Assembly: GCA_010093685.1 (NCBI GenBank)
Contig: MU006242.1
Span: 620,001-684,000 of the forward strand
DNA: 64,000 nt
Direction of reading: 5' to 3'
Source: Ophiobolus disseminans
Lineage: Eukaryota > Ascomycota > Dothideomycetes > Pleosporales > Phaeosphaeriaceae
The position numbers were made by a program, and so were the translations under genes. The notes beneath the pieces are model-generated. The model had not been told where the DNA came from. It saw only the letters and a list, made by a program, of their open reading frames with translations, and did no database searches. Shown piece by piece: positions 1-12,672 of the stretch. The number at the start of each line of letters is the position of its first letter. Position 1 is the stretch's first letter.

Positions 1-1149
1 CTCAATCACTGCAGATTGCTGACGCTGTGCAAGTCTGGCAACAACAAATCTTCAAATCTGACTTTAGTCCACAACCAAAATCAACCTTACTAAGGAGCAA
101 CTAGATATACGAAGGCCTATGATACTACGGACACCTTTATGCAATACATTTCTTGCTGCTCTGCTTTATCATTAGTCACATTGGAACTATAGTATTGCGC
201 TTTCATTGCCATCCTCCAAGTTTTGCTTTTTGTTCATTTCGCTGCACCTCAATTTATTGAGGTACTTCCTTTAGTGTTTATATCTGGTTGATAAACAGCT
301 CATATCATTCTTACCAATTTATCTTGGTACGATCTTTAGTTTGGAGAGAGGAATACGTGCACTTTGACAGTGCTACTTATTGTAAGATAAACTTAAAGGT
401 TAACATAGTGATTGCTTTGGGTACGCCAACCGCACAAAACATTATATTAGATGTATTGTGGCAGCGGAGGATTGATTTAGGGTTTCTTGGAAAGTAGAGT
501 GAGTCGTCGGGAGTGAATGGTATTCCTCGACAGCAGGATAGACGAGAGTAGTGTTCATGAGCGTAATGCGTGTTCTTCTGCTACACTTTAGCTAGTATGC
601 GACTCGTAATCGTGTACCGCGGAACCAGAATGTTCTCAGCACATCTTCAAGTTGGCAATCAATAGCATTTCAATACCATGAACGGTTGCGTACGATCACT
701 CAACGTGAGCTCACAATCTTCCACCTTGCTTCGAGGTCATACAGATTTCACTTTCACTCTCCAAAGCTCAATAGCCAAACAAACAAAGCAAGGCTATATG
801 GTGCACTTCCATTGCCATTTACGAGTTTCCAGCATGAGAGAAGAGAATACGAATAGAAGGGTATCATTTTCTGCACGCTGATGCTATAACCCTTCACCGC
901 GAGGAAGCCATGAGGTAGTTCCGAACCTCGCCTCGAGGCATGTTCCACAAAAGTCCTTCGACGCAGAATAGTCATCCGTCACTCGAGGGACTGTCATTTG
1001 CCAGTATACCTCCCCCCTCAAACGCGCCCGTGTCTTCCGTACACCACCAAAGCTCTCCGCTAGAGACCGCAAGTTCTGATTCCAGGACGATCCTCTTCGT
1101 ATATCGTACATTCCACCCACCAAACTCCCCAAAATCCGTGCCCAGACGT
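1..1149. other. Intergenic, no gene supported
   Basis: Only short overlapping open frames occur here and none resembles a known family. The last part is probably the 3' flank of the C1D-like gene that ends at 1150 on the minus strand. Confidence 0.5.
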
Positions 1150-2304
1150 TCATTTCTTTACCTTCGGCGGCCGTCCCCGTGCCTTCTTCGCTTTCTCCGG
1201 TACCGACCCATCGAGCAGCGCGTTGAACGTCTCGCTTCTAGTTTTCGGTACGCGCGCTGGTGTTGTGGCTTCTTCTTCCTCTGTTTCGTCGGCGGCCTTG
1301 GCTTTGCTGCGTGTGTTGCGCTGCTTCTTCTTCGGCGGTGAGGACTGAGACTCGGGCTCGGGGTCTGGTTGGGATGGTTCGGAGGCCGCGGGATCTTCGG
1401 CTTCGGACGTCTCGACGGACTTGGACTTCTTCTTGCCTTTCTTCTTTTTTGCGGGTTTGGCGGGGGCTGAGGGCTCGGGGTCCGGTTGCGAGTCTACTGG
1501 TTGCTCGAGGTCTGCCGCCACTTCAGGTTCGGGGTCAGCCTCGGAAGGCTCTGCAGACTGGGCCGTCTTCTTCTTGTCGCGCCTGCTCCTTCTCGTCTTC
1601 TTTTTCCCATCTGGCTGTGATTGTGAAGACGCGGGCGAGGATGCAGAGTCGACGTCCATGGGCCCTGCAGCGACTGATATACGCTGCCTTTTTGGCGCCG
1701 GCTGTGCGACTACTGGCCTAGCTTCTGGCTCCTCCAGACCTTCAAGCACCTCTCCGTCGCCAGCCTTCACCGGCTCCTCAACTTCCATATCCTCGGCGTC
1801 GCGCTTCTTCGGCGTCGCGACCTTTGCCGTCTCCACGCCGTCTTCATCGAACTTCTTGTTGATCTGTCGCGCCTTCAATTGCGCTCTAGCTTTCTCCTTC
1901 GCCATGCGCTCTGCGCGCTCGAGATCGTACTTGTCATTGCCTGCGAGTCCATGTTGGATGAAGCGCGCCGCGGCGCCTACATCGAGCTTTGTCTTGGGTG
2001 CTGAAGGCGGCATTGCCCTCCCTTCCACGTCCTTGATCTTGCCAAAGTATCCCCTCAGTCGCCCGAGTTCTTTGAATATCGCATGTTCCTTTGCATTGAC
2101 ACCGCTGGCTTGCAGGCTGGAGTAGAGCAGTGACTCTACTGAGTAGGCGGCGAGTACGTAGAGCTTTGCTTTGTCGAGGAGCGGGAGCGAGGACGCGGTT
2201 GTGCTGAGGGGCGTGCTGAGGAGTGGTGAGAGGATGTCGGAGAGCTCGTCGATGTTGACTTCGAGATCCTCGACGAGGTCGGGGAGGTCGGTTTGGGGGT
2301 CCAT
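1150..2304 (-). CDS. C1D/Lrp1 (Rrp47)-like nuclear exosome cofactor
   Basis: Single exon, 384 aa. The N-terminal ~95 residues (starting MDPQTDLPDLVEDLEVNIDE) match the Sas10/C1D domain: an acidic start, then a helical pair around LLDKAKLYVLAAYSVESLLY. The family binds structured RNA and DNA and, with the exosome nuclease Rrp6, acts in nuclear processing of rRNA, snoRNA and other RNAs. The rest is low-complexity and alternates acidic and Lys-rich tracts with an AT-hook-like RGRPPK near the C-terminus, as expected for nucleic-acid binding. The frame is open upstream to 2415, but the Met at 2304 gives the family-like start. Long fungal C1D tails are common. It is transcribed divergently from the ketopantoate reductase gene. 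Family assignment is confident; the role of the tail is inference. Confidence 0.85.
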   Translation of the reverse strand: MDPQTDLPDLVEDLEVNIDELSDILSPLLSTPLSTTASSLPLLDKAKLYVLAAYSVESLLYSSLQASGVNAKEHAIFKELGRLRGYFGKIKDVEGRAMPPSAPKTKLDVGAAARFIQHGLAGNDKYDLERAERMAKEKARAQLKARQINKKFDEDGVETAKVATPKKRDAEDMEVEEPVKAGDGEVLEGLEEPEARPVVAQPAPKRQRISVAAGPMDVDSASSPASSQSQPDGKKKTRRSRRDKKKTAQSAEPSEADPEPEVAADLEQPVDSQPDPEPSAPAKPAKKKKGKKKSKSVETSEAEDPAASEPSQPDPEPESQSSPPKKKQRNTRSKAKAADETEEEEATTPARVPKTRSETFNALLDGSVPEKAKKARGRPPKVKK

Positions 2305-2651
2305 GATGGCGGCTTTAGTTGGTGTTGACTGGCGCAAGTGATGCGTCCAAAGAATGGAGATGCACGACACAAAAAGTTGCGGGCCGAGCTGCTTCCCGCT
2401 TCTTAGCTCCGCCAAACCTCCGCGCTCACAGCGTCATTCACTCCACCACCTCAATCGCCGAATTACTTTGGTTGCGCCGGTGATGAACTCGAAAACTCTG
2501 CACATGTGACCGCCTTTACTTCAAACTGTCTTTCCTTTCACCTTCACGGCACATATTCAGGCTTCGGCCTTGGATACCTCACACGCGACCAACATGCAGC
2601 CCCGGTAGCAATTGTGCGGGCCGGGTGGCTTATAGACAGAGGAGGACCTTC
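2305..2651. promoter_or_regulatory. Divergent intergenic region between C1D-like and ketopantoate reductase genes
   Basis: About 350 bp separate the two divergent start codons, so this stretch must hold both promoters and 5' leaders. I see no specific operator motif. Confidence 0.4.
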
Positions 2652-4200
2652 ATGGCTGGCGGGAAGACTGCTGTGGGTGCGAAGGACACGTGCGCATGTC
2701 TTCGAATTCACAAGCATTTCGCTCATTATCAACAGCAAAGACACTACAGACGAGCCCTTCCGGTGGGGCTCTACACAACACGAACCCTCACAAGATGAAC
2801 CTCCACAAGATGCAGCCGACTTCTATCGCACGAGGCCTGTAATCGACCGGCGCATACACGTCATGGGCATGGGCAATGTCGGAAGCTTCATTGCACATGC
2901 GCTGCGGGGCGTTGTAAATCCGCCTCCAGTTACACTCATATTCTCACGATGGGAGAAGCTCACCGAATGGACAGAGTCGTCACAAAGACTGACTTTGATC
3001 ACCGATGGCGACGCCGAGATCCGCGACGGCTACGAGGCGGAGCTAGCCATACCTCGAATACGCTACCATGGCAAAGAAGTCGGACTTAACCCTGCGTCTG
3101 CGGTCTCAATTGACGGCACGTCGACCACTGAGGCTACATCACAACGGATTCTGCAAGGAGAGTCTACCGAGCCCATACGATCTTTGATCATGTGTTCCAA
3201 GGCCCCTTACGTCTTGCAAGGCCTATCTTCCGTCAAGCATAGGCTGGACAAAGACTCCGTGATACTCTTCCTGCAGAATGGCATGGGCATTGCAGAGGAA
3301 GTCAGCAGAGAAATTTTCCCGGATCCAGCCCAGCGACCACACTACATGCTTGGAATTAACTCGCACGGTCTGAACAATGCCTCGGGTGAGAAATTTACCA
3401 CTACTCACGCCGGCTTCGGCACCATCTCTATGGGTATCTTGCCTCATGAACGAGACCGGGACCCCAGCTCCCCCTACGAATCTCCCGCAAAGTTCACCGC
3501 CGTTAGAGACTCGGGTCCAATACCCTCCGACCAAAACGCTCCTTACGACGATTCGGATCCAGAGTACTCTCGTCCTACGACATCAAATTTCGAGTGGACG
3601 CCAAATCAACGATACTTGCTGCGCACGCTCCTCCGTGCGCCCGTTCTGGCGGCAACAGCCTTCTCACCGCCTGACCTCTTGCAAATGCAACTCGAAAAGC
3701 TAGCAGTGAACTGCATTGTCAATCCGCTCACCGTTCTCCTCGATGCCCGCAACGGCGCCTTGCTGTACAACTATGCACTCACACGTACCATGCGTCTCCT
3801 CCTATCCGAAATCAGCCTCGTCATTCGCTCCCTCCCAGAGCTGCAACACATCCCAAACGTGCAATCACGCTTCGACCCGGGCCGGCTTGAAACCATTGTC
3901 GTCGGTGTGGCGAATAGGACGAAAGATAACATCAGTAGTATGCTGGCGGATTCACGAGCGGGTAGACTGACTGAGATTGAGTACATCAACGGGTGGATTG
4001 TGCAGAGAGGCGAGGAGCTGGGTGTGCGGTGCTTGATGAACTATATGTTGATGCAGATGGTCATGGGCAAGGCACGTATGATTGACCTAGACATTGGGGA
4101 GGGCGTGCCGTTTGTGGAACCGAGGACTGAGAAGGGTGAGGGGAATGTGGAGATTAAACAAAAGATTGCGCGGGATGGCAAGAAGGCAGATGGCGAGTAG
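2652..4200 (+). CDS. 2-dehydropantoate 2-reductase (ketopantoate reductase, PanE/ApbA family)
   Basis: NADPH-dependent reduction of ketopantoate to pantoate in pantothenate and coenzyme A synthesis. The sequence shows a Rossmann start (IHVMGMGNVGSFIAHAL) with GxGxxG, and the C-terminal family signature LEKLAVNCIVNPLTVL with the conserved Lys near residue 334, then TEIEYINGWIV with the conserved Glu near 426. The 5' end is the weak point. The open frame runs back to 2506, but its first in-frame ATG is at 2863, inside the Rossmann motif. My preferred model starts at ATG 2652, with an intron at 2690-2735 (GTGCGC...CAG), giving 500 aa; an intron at 2677-2740 is an alternative. A ~60-residue acidic insert in the middle (around 3480-3600) makes it longer than bacterial PanE, as is usual for filamentous fungi. 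Confidence 0.82.
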
Positions 4201-4449
4201 TTGGTATGTACATCTTCGAAGGCATCAATGTTTTCATGCTGGCTTTTCCCAAGTGCATCTAAACACACCTGGTGGGCTCAGAGTAGCACATGACGCCATT
4301 GGCTCGCCGTGCATGTGTCACGTGTCAGGCTGTAGATGTGGAAGCTGCTACCTGATCTTCCATGCCCTCCCCCACCGACTTTCACTCACGCACCCCCCTC
4401 GTACGAACCCCATTACCGCCCGACCGAGCGAATGTAGACGAGCACCACG

Positions 4450-6949
4450 ATGACCACACCGACGTCAACGGACGCAAGCATACCTCGATACCTACGGTAC
4501 AAGGCTGAAGACAAGCAAGCGGACGATTATTGGGATGAAGAGCTTGAAAGAGCGAACACTATCCTTCATGGACGAGTACTGCTGATGCATAGAGATAAAC
4601 TGTGCTCTGGATGTGCTCGGTTTGACTGGATCCGGACACAGCTTTATACGCGCGAAGCCATTTTGTACGACAGAGAGCTCAGCGCTGAGCATCAGAAAGT
4701 GAAAAATAGTGCCGAGAGACCATTGCCATGGAGCGAAACACAGCGGCATTTTCACGGCGTAGAAGACAATGTATCTTGGCACAGCTACAAGTTCACGCAA
4801 GAGGCCGATGACAGAATCAAGCTTCTGGCTGATCATCCAAGGTTTGAATGGGAGATTGCTGACAATGATTTGTCATGTATTCTTTGCGAGGCGCTCCGAA
4901 GTACCCTGGCTACGATACTTTCTGACAACAATTCATCGCGCTCCTTTGGCAGAGGGGTGCTTGAACTGGCTGCAGGTCATCTATTTGAGGAAGGAGGAGA
5001 ACATCGATGTTCTGAGGTGAATTAGGTGCAAAGCTTCCATATCATGTTCACACTAACCTATTAGAATTATAGGGGTGGAGTATCGACAGGGATTCCTTCG
5101 CCCAGGAACAAAATACGAATGATTTGGGAGTTCACCTCCGTTTACCGCTTCGTTTCAACGCTGAGTGTTACCTCCGTTCAGTTCTTAACGAGGCTACGCG
5201 GCAGCCAGGAGGCATACCTCATTGTTGCGTCATGCAACGCGAAGTGCAACCCACAGTTGACTACAGTTTATTGGCAAAGTGGCTCAAGCAGTGTGACGAG
5301 ACTCATCAGCACGATCTGAGATTATCTATATCGGGTCGCGATCCAGTCGATATTCGGTTGATTGATGTTCAGAGACATTGTGTAGTACGTGGCGCTCGTG
5401 ACGCGCTACGCAGCCCTTAGTTACACCTGGGGCTCGCAGGAGCGGTTATGCTTGACTCAAGAGAACACTAGCATGCTGGAACAGCCAAACTCTCTTGGAG
5501 AGATCCAGGGCAAACTTGGGGCCACGGTTGTGGATTCAATCACGGTTTGTACCAGACTAAGTATCCCGTATCTGTGGATCGATTCAATTTGCATCGTGCA
5601 AGATGACGCGGAAACCAAGCATCATCAGATCAGGAATATGGATCTCATATATTCTAACGCCTATTTAACCTTTGTGGCGGCGAGCGAAAAGTATGACGGA
5701 GCAGGCCCAACCGCAGACTCTGGTCTTTCGAGAGTGTCAAAAACAGGTGTATCAAGGCATTTCATTATCACCATAGATGGCATTGTATATGTAGTGCTAC
5801 GAGACAATGGTTTTACAAGCCTGGATAAAACCCTTTCAGCTTTTCAGTGGTTCTCTCGTGGCTGGTAAGTGGTAAACGCAGGCTATACTCGGTACCCTCA
5901 CTGACTCGATCATTCGCAGGACATACCAGGAGCTTCTAGCTTCCCGTCGAATGCTCGTTTTTGCGGCCGATGAAGCATATTTTTGCTGTCCAAGGGGAGT
6001 TTTGACCGAAGGCCTTTGCGTTGGCGATAATCAAGACCAACCCCTGAAACCCGAACTGTGCATGGGACTCTGTGGCAGTCTCTACAACTCACACACACTC
6101 GATCGCTCAGAAATCTCTACACTTCGTAGATTCTATGAGTCGGGACATCTGAAGCTGCTCAGCATTTACTTCAAGCGGATCCTGACACATGACAGCGACA
6201 TACTAAATGCGTTCTCTGGGATTATTCGAGCTCATTCTCGAGTTCTAGGCAAATTCCACTGGGGTCTTCCTCTGAACTTGTTTGCAAGTGCATTACTTGC
6301 AACTTACCTCACGCCCCATTACCTAACGCGGCAACCAGGTTTCCCATCATGGTCTTGGCTTGGTTGAAAAGCGAAGAAGATATCGAACTATGGATTCGAT
6401 ATCACGGACTCTATCCATTGTCTGGTTCACATCTATGCATATACTGGCCGCGCGATCACCGTACTTCTTCTGGACGAGCGGGATGATGCCAAAGATGCTG
6501 AAGGATACTGCCCTACAGCTATCGGAACATACAACGCTGCAAACAGTGCGGAAGATCTACCTCTTCATCCTAGCATCAGTTCGTCGCAATTGCCACCGAC
6601 CTTCGATATTGACACGTCGCAGCTCCTTGTATTTTGGACCCACGTCGCAAGGTTCAGCCCATTGTTCATGAGGGTACATCTAGACACACCGATTGAATTC
6701 TCGGAGGATCAGCCCGAATTGTTGGAAATCGTCCTTATCGCTGTCAGCATCGAAGACGATGGGCAAGCACCCACTCTCGTCGATGGAAAGCGTTCTAAGG
6801 AGCGTCTCGACGCAAGATATTGCCGGTTGCACGGCATTGTTATCACAAGACATCGCGGTGATGCCCGGCGCATCGGCGTTGTACATATTATGCAGCGAAC
6901 ACAGTGGCTAGCTGGAAATCCCAAGAAAGAGCTCATCTTCCTTATATAG
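4450..6949 (+). pseudogene. HET (heterokaryon incompatibility) domain gene, disrupted
   Basis: HET proteins trigger cell death when genetically different hyphae fuse. Exon 1 (from ATG 4450) joins across an intron at 5017-5072 (GTGAAT...TATAG, branch CTAAC) to a segment ending RLIDVQRHCVV. The HET block then continues in another frame: RYAALSYTWGS, then YLWIDSICIVQDD, then RGWTYQELLASRRMLVF across an intron at 5865-5919. The shift near 5388 is one extra base with no usable intron. Further on, FPSWSWLG is followed by TGA (6365-6367) where family members usually carry Trp, and coding-like sequence runs on in the same frame to 6949. The two lesions would leave no full-length product. Expression as two shorter proteins or TGA readthrough cannot be excluded. 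Confidence 0.8.
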
Positions 6950-7799
6950 TCGCGTCAATCTTGTCATTACGTTGCTCCCGGGGTAACTTGACGAGAGACT
7001 TTGTATCCTATGAGTTGGATTATAATTCATCAAAGCCAACTTCCTTTCATGGCTGAACTCCAAGAGTTCATACTATATGCACACAACCCACAAACAAGAC
7101 ATGTCTTTCCTATGGAACGTTTACGAATTGCAGGAGTTGCAAGAAGTCCAATCATTCGCATCCCAGCTTACAACGACTTGTCTATCCTCAGTATTCTTTC
7201 AAGAAGTAGACAAAGTCTTGAAAATACTGCGAGGATATGCAAGCTTCTATTAACTTCTAGATGATAGGACACGAATTCCTGCAGCACCTAGCGACGGTCC
7301 TATTTGAAATAGCTAGTAAGGGACGAGCTGCCGATAAGCAAGCTTGGTGCACTCGGTGCGAATGAAACTGTCGCCTCAATCACATACTTCGGGCATAGCA
7401 AGTATTTGCGCGGGGTTATAAAGGATGTCACTTGATAGGTGGGCGTAAGATCATGTTGAATCTGAACAATCCTCGTAGGATCACGGAAAATAGCGATATA
7501 GCGGGACGGGATGAATCTGTGGACTTTATAGTAGTTCCTAAAGTTGTTTCCGTCCTGTAGCAACTCCTGCTCCTATAGCTAATTCTTGTAGCTAGCCTCG
7601 GAACGATCGCTAGACTTGGAATATACGTGTTGCTTTTGGGAGCATGCTGTTGTTGTTATCATCGTTGCATCTCATCTCAGTCCTGTCTATTCTGTAATGC
7701 ATTATGAGGACTGTTCTTTGGAAGCATGTGTTATGGGGGTTTCTATGGCGTATGTGGTGCTGTGTTCATTCCAGCCCGATCTACATGCGATGTTCAATT
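6950..7799. other. Intergenic, no gene supported
   Basis: Lies between the converging HET pseudogene and DUF7730-like gene. Short open frames on both strands have no recognisable motif. Confidence 0.45.
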
Positions 7800-8795
7800 C
7801 TAATTGTAATCTCCGATGTCCAATATTGGAGAATGATGGTACAGCGGATGAGTTCTGGGCCTTTCTTTCACCACAAGGACAAAATTCACGTGTCCCAAGG
7901 CGTCCCGAACTTCTTGAGAGGGCGACATATCAACTTCCACGATGAATGACTTCGCATTGATGCCTAACAATGGCAGTAGTGCTGCTTCTAGTCCATAATT
8001 GAGCTGGCATGCGCGAAGCTTTTCTCGCCACTTAAGGGTCATGTCGAAAGTCAGGGACTGCAAGTTTGGTAACTCTTGGAGCTTTTGACAGCATGTCGCC
8101 CAAGTGTCGGGATTTTCTGGTGGCCACTCGTTCAAGATCCACGGAGGCGCGGAATAGAGGTGTTGTGTGGAAATGTGCACGTGTCGGATAGACATCCAGA
8201 GGGATGGTGAGACTGAAGATGTGAATGCGACAAGTCCTGGTCCTCCTCTGAAGTGGAACGTGTTACCGCTATATAGTATACGTAGAGTTTCGGAATACCT
8301 AGCAGATCAGCGCTTTGAAGGTCAGATGTATGCTGTTTGAGGAAACAACACGTACACACGGCGGCATGTAATCAGCAGTGACAGTATCTTGTCATCAGTA
8401 GTTGTGATCGGGCGGGTATGAACCGTGCTGTAATGAGGTGTCGGCTCTAGCCATTCCCCGTAGCAGCCTGCATGTTGCCACGTCGGAAACGGTGAGTCCT
8501 GTTCGATGCACCAGAAATGGGCATTGGAGCGCACCGCACGTCTGCCTCTGCGCTCGCGCTTCGATCGCCGGTTCGTGCAGATATGAAGGTAGCGACTGCT
8601 GTCGATCAGCACGGCTTCATAAACCATGACGCGCAGCTCAGCGCTCAATTTAGCGAAGATTGGACACTGCTCTTGGGCGTTCATTTGAGGTTTGGGGTGC
8701 TGTTCATCTTGGAGAGGCCAAGCTGGCGGGTATGGTGGCTTCGATTTGAAAATGGAACGCGTCTTCTGCAGGCTTTTCGATAGGAAGTCGCACAT
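7800..8795 (-). CDS. DUF7730 / F-box-like domain protein
   Basis: Two exons, 8356-8795 and 7800-8298, with an intron at 8299-8355 (GTACGT...CTAG on the minus strand) that restores the motif CRRVYSETLRILYSGNTF. Preceding it is FAKLSAELRVMVYEAVL, an F-box-like opening, followed by LHICTNRRS. This pattern is typical of the DUF7730 family, which is expanded in Dothideomycetes and has no established function. The start was chosen at Met 8795 (MCDFLSKSLQKTRS). The open frame extends upstream to 9095, but that part is not family-like. About 312 aa. Function is unknown; the family call is from memory of its conserved pattern. Confidence 0.68.
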
Positions 8796-11700
8796 CGCAG
8801 AGAACAAAGACTGATGGAAGAAGTGTGTAAAGAGTAGCAAGAGGCAGAAAGCTGAGTTGTTTGGGTTCAAATCGGAGGCATCGCAGGCCTCAGGGTGGGC
8901 ATCGAGCCGCTGCTGCGCCGCGTCTGTGCCACCCACAGCCCCCACCTTCAATTCCATCACAAAAAATCTCAATTCACGTCGTGTTTGTGGAGACGAAAAA
9001 CAGCATTCGCCTTGTTCGAGCAAATATCTCTTTGGTTCATTCTGCCGGACGTATGATAGGGAGAAAAGCCAAGATGGGACTCGGTGCATGAGCATAAATG
9101 TGCGGTGTCAGTTGTGAAATCGGTAAGTTGGCGTTGGAGAAAAATGGTGGACGGCCTCCTTGTCGTATCAGTGTTCAGCTTCTGCATATTTTTTGCCCTA
9201 TACCAACCGTTAGGCCCAGGTGCAAGTATCATTAGTTGTTGATCTCGGTGCTTTCGTACTTGCTTCGAGAATACTATGTCTCCTTGGAATTTTGATCTCA
9301 ATTTGACAGTGTGAGCATACAACTTACAAGTCGGTCGAATGAGATATTAGTGCCGAGATCTCTGGTCTTGGTACAGGTTTTAGCGTATACCGGATGGAGA
9401 TTGTCAACGGGAGAGCATCTTGATCATGCAGTATGCGCTGGACGTCCTCAGGCCTAGAACAGACCTCAAGGTAGGTAGTAGTTTCACAGTTGAGAGAAGA
9501 TCTACAAGACGTTCTCGTTGGGAACAAGAGCGGGTATCAATGTAACGTTGAGTGCACTACGTCCTGATTACCTCGAGATTACACGTGCCGGGAGCATCCG
9601 GACAAGATCCAAGACGGCGACGATACATACTCAAACTCAAAAATTGCTGCTTTGCGCGTGAATGCGCGAGACGTCATGCGACAGTGCCGTGTACATTCGG
9701 ATGCCATGCCGAAAAGCCAATCGGCAGCGAAAAGAAAAATGCTCACTAAAGTTTCGGCCGTTCAAGGCCCTAATGCAGAAATTCTAGAGAATGCCCATAC
9801 GCTATGGAGAAGCAATTGGCATGGTGACGTTGAGCTTAGTCAAACTGTTCGCTTGCAGTTCTCTCCACTCATCTTGTCAATAAACGACCTCGCGGATCCA
9901 CGCGCCACGTCCGACACGCAGGTAACTTCTGACATTGTCCCTGTAGATCCATTGAGCCAGGATTTGGCTATTCGATATCCTACAGATCTGTTGCTTACCC
10001 ATTGCTTCGCATTTGCGATGACGATGAGCTGGCAACGTCCTGCGCCTGGCGGGGCATGACTTCGAACCGGTGGACTAAAATAGTGAAGTGAAGGGTCTTT
10101 GAACTTCGATTCGTCTGGGGTATTGCATGGCATCGTACGATTACCTCTAGACCAGTACTGTTTGCTGGGGCTTGGCCGCCGCGCTTGAGAAACAGCTTGT
10201 TCGGCCTGCAAATCCATTCACCAAACAAGCCAAGTATCGTGGGTACCGCACTTTGTAGATGAGATAATTGTGGTGCTATTATGCCTAAATGCACAACTGA
10301 AAGTTGGGTTCGCACGCCGAATTGTGGAGACAACGACGATCTAAAATGCAGACTCATACCTGAGAGGTATAGCTTCCAACTCGACGGCGTGCGGATGGGA
10401 AGATGTGCTAGGATAATCCTTGTGCTTCGTTTGGATGACTGGACAGTATTTTGAGTGCTGTCGTACGTTTTTGACGAAAACGTTATGTCGCAGGCGTAGT
10501 AGTGAGACTCGAGCAGCCATTTTGACAAGATTATAAGCTTTTTGGTTCTTGAGTTGTGGTGATAGATTTCTGGTTAATGGGCACATGCGCACGATCATGC
10601 GAAGCATCGGCGATTGTTCAAACGAACGGTTGCTGTTAATGCAGCAACGTTCAATCAGTGCGTGATTCCTTGACCGCTGGATGCGATTCCTTCCATTCGC
10701 TGCAATCTACCAAATAACGATCCAATTTGTCAAGACGATGATGCCATTGAACTCCACAAGCCCAAGCACTGAAATGGGTGGTGCTAGACCATGAAGAGTG
10801 TTGGTGATATTCGCCACGAATGATCGACTGGAGCCGATCGAAATTTCCTTAATCTTTCTGCGGTCCGCCTGTCGCACCCTGAACAAATCCGCACATTGGA
10901 CATAAGTCTTAGCAAAACCCATGTAGATTAAGGTTCTTACTCATCCAGCTGCATGCGGTGGACTGCGGAGCACGCCCAGACATGGGGTCCATCCAGAGAA
11001 TTCGAAGAATGACCAGGGATGGGTTCCATGCTAAACACGATATCCATAACAGCACCGTGGTAACTGTAGGTGCATCCGCAATATAGCATCGCATGAAATC
11101 TTGACGGCTTGAAAGTACCCAAAAACTTTCTGGAACAAGAATAGCGAACCGTGGGATAGCTGGTCAGGCATTGAGAGCTCGACGATCCATTGATCGAGAC
11201 CATGCTCGTGGGAAAAAAAGTGCCCCTCACTAAGGCAGTGCAACTACCCTGGCCGCACTGGTCGTAACGATGGTATCGGCGAGGCATGGTTTCGTACGGC
11301 GTGTAAAAAATCACCCTGGACAAACATGGGGCTTTTTGGGCTAGCCTGGCGCCGAGGAACAACGGTCCGCGTTCTTCCAGTATCATCGTCCCCTAAGGTT
11401 GAGGCTGTGAGCGTCCTGGAACCCTGCCATGAAGCTGACGATAAAGGAAACGTGGCTGATGGAAGCGAGCGTGTGTGGCTCGTGAATTTGAGTGGCTGAA
11501 ACAGGTGGGTTATCAAGGTCTAGAAGTGGTATAGCCTGTATTAGCTGTATGAGGCAACATACTGAAAAACGTTCTCGAAACCTGCAGCTGTTGTGTGTCG
11601 ACTGCACGCAGTGTACCGTTCTTGCGTATGAATCCATGAGCAACTTTTGTGTGCTTTAGGCTAGCCAAGACGCATGCCACGAAGACCACGTGTTTATTTG

Positions 11701-12672
11701 TATGTAGCCACACATGCTTTGAGTCTTTCGCCTATGACGGGATTTCCGCTCGCACGCGGTCAGCCAATGGATGATAAGAGGGAAAGTACGTGAGGTTGGT
11801 TGAATGGCATCCATACAGGGTCGGGATTCGAGAGTCGCTAAGATGTGCCGAGGCTGTAATTGTAATTAATTGTGATATCGTAACGTATAGAATGACCTGA
11901 GATGGCTATGCTCGTCACATGGTTGGCTCAGCAGAGGACTAGTGCTGACTACGTCGATCGCACCTCGAATGTGCTGCCCTGCAGTTTCCACAGTTTGTGC
12001 GCAGCTCTTTGGTGCCCAGGTGTTCAGGGGATGCTCCAGCTGAGATGGTTGCTGAGCTGCTGATCCGTGGCAAGGCTGAAGCGACATAGCTGACCATAGC
12101 ACTGATTTTTGAGCTTCCGTAATTGTGGATGCGAAGAGCCACATCTGTACATACTGCAAGGCGGGGCTGATATACGTAACTGTTTCCGATAGGCTATGTG
12201 TTGAGATGCGATTTGGGCTGCCTTCCAGGGCTAATGGGAACGCGCAGATGAGATAGGCTTGTTCTGCCTGCATGCAAGTCCGAAATAGTGTGTGTAGAGA
12301 GGGTTAACTCATGTTTCATAACACTGTAAGTCCAGGAAGTAGAGTAGTGATTGCGAAGCTGTGGTCAGTAGCACCGTTGGCTGGGGTCGAGGAGGAACAT
12401 GCGCTACCGCCCGGGCGGCTGCAAGCCCATTAGTTCGTCATCCCATTTGGATTAGGGCCGTTGCGGCGGATGCGGACGTGCACGTCTAAGCATGACCCCT
12501 ACCGTTTGGCCGTGATATAAGGCCTAGATCCTCAGCTGTCACATTATATAGTTAGGTTCCCACCATAGGTTTTCTGAGGTTTGCGACACTTGATCAAGCA
12601 AGAAGTAGGATTAGCATAACCAGCACGGAGCATACTGCAGCTTGCCGTGCCACGCCGCCACCCACCGCTACC
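8796..12672. other. Gene-poor stretch of about 3.9 kb
   Basis: Open frames of up to about 177 codons lie on both strands (for example 9652-10059 plus and 9995-10528 minus). They overlap one another, lack family motifs and could not be extended by plausible splicing. A lone half of a Zn2Cys6-like motif lies near 11950-12010 on the minus strand (see findings). I see no transposase, reverse transcriptase or long terminal repeat. Confidence 0.4.

Noticed and set aside
1260..2125. Long plus-strand frames of 153 and 234 codons
   Set aside because: They are antisense shadows of the C1D-like gene, whose low-complexity Lys/Glu codons keep the other strand open.
5383..5420. An intron to explain the HET frameshift
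   Set aside because: The only GT-AG pair would be about 38 nt and would remove the conserved RYAALS residues.
10045..10085. GGTTCGAA-like tRNA B-box on the minus strand
   Set aside because: The flanking bases do not form a T-stem, and no acceptor stem or anticodon arm is present.
9995..10528. 177-codon minus-strand frame
   Set aside because: No motif and no splice extension, overlapped by plus- and minus-strand frames of similar length; codon content looks random.
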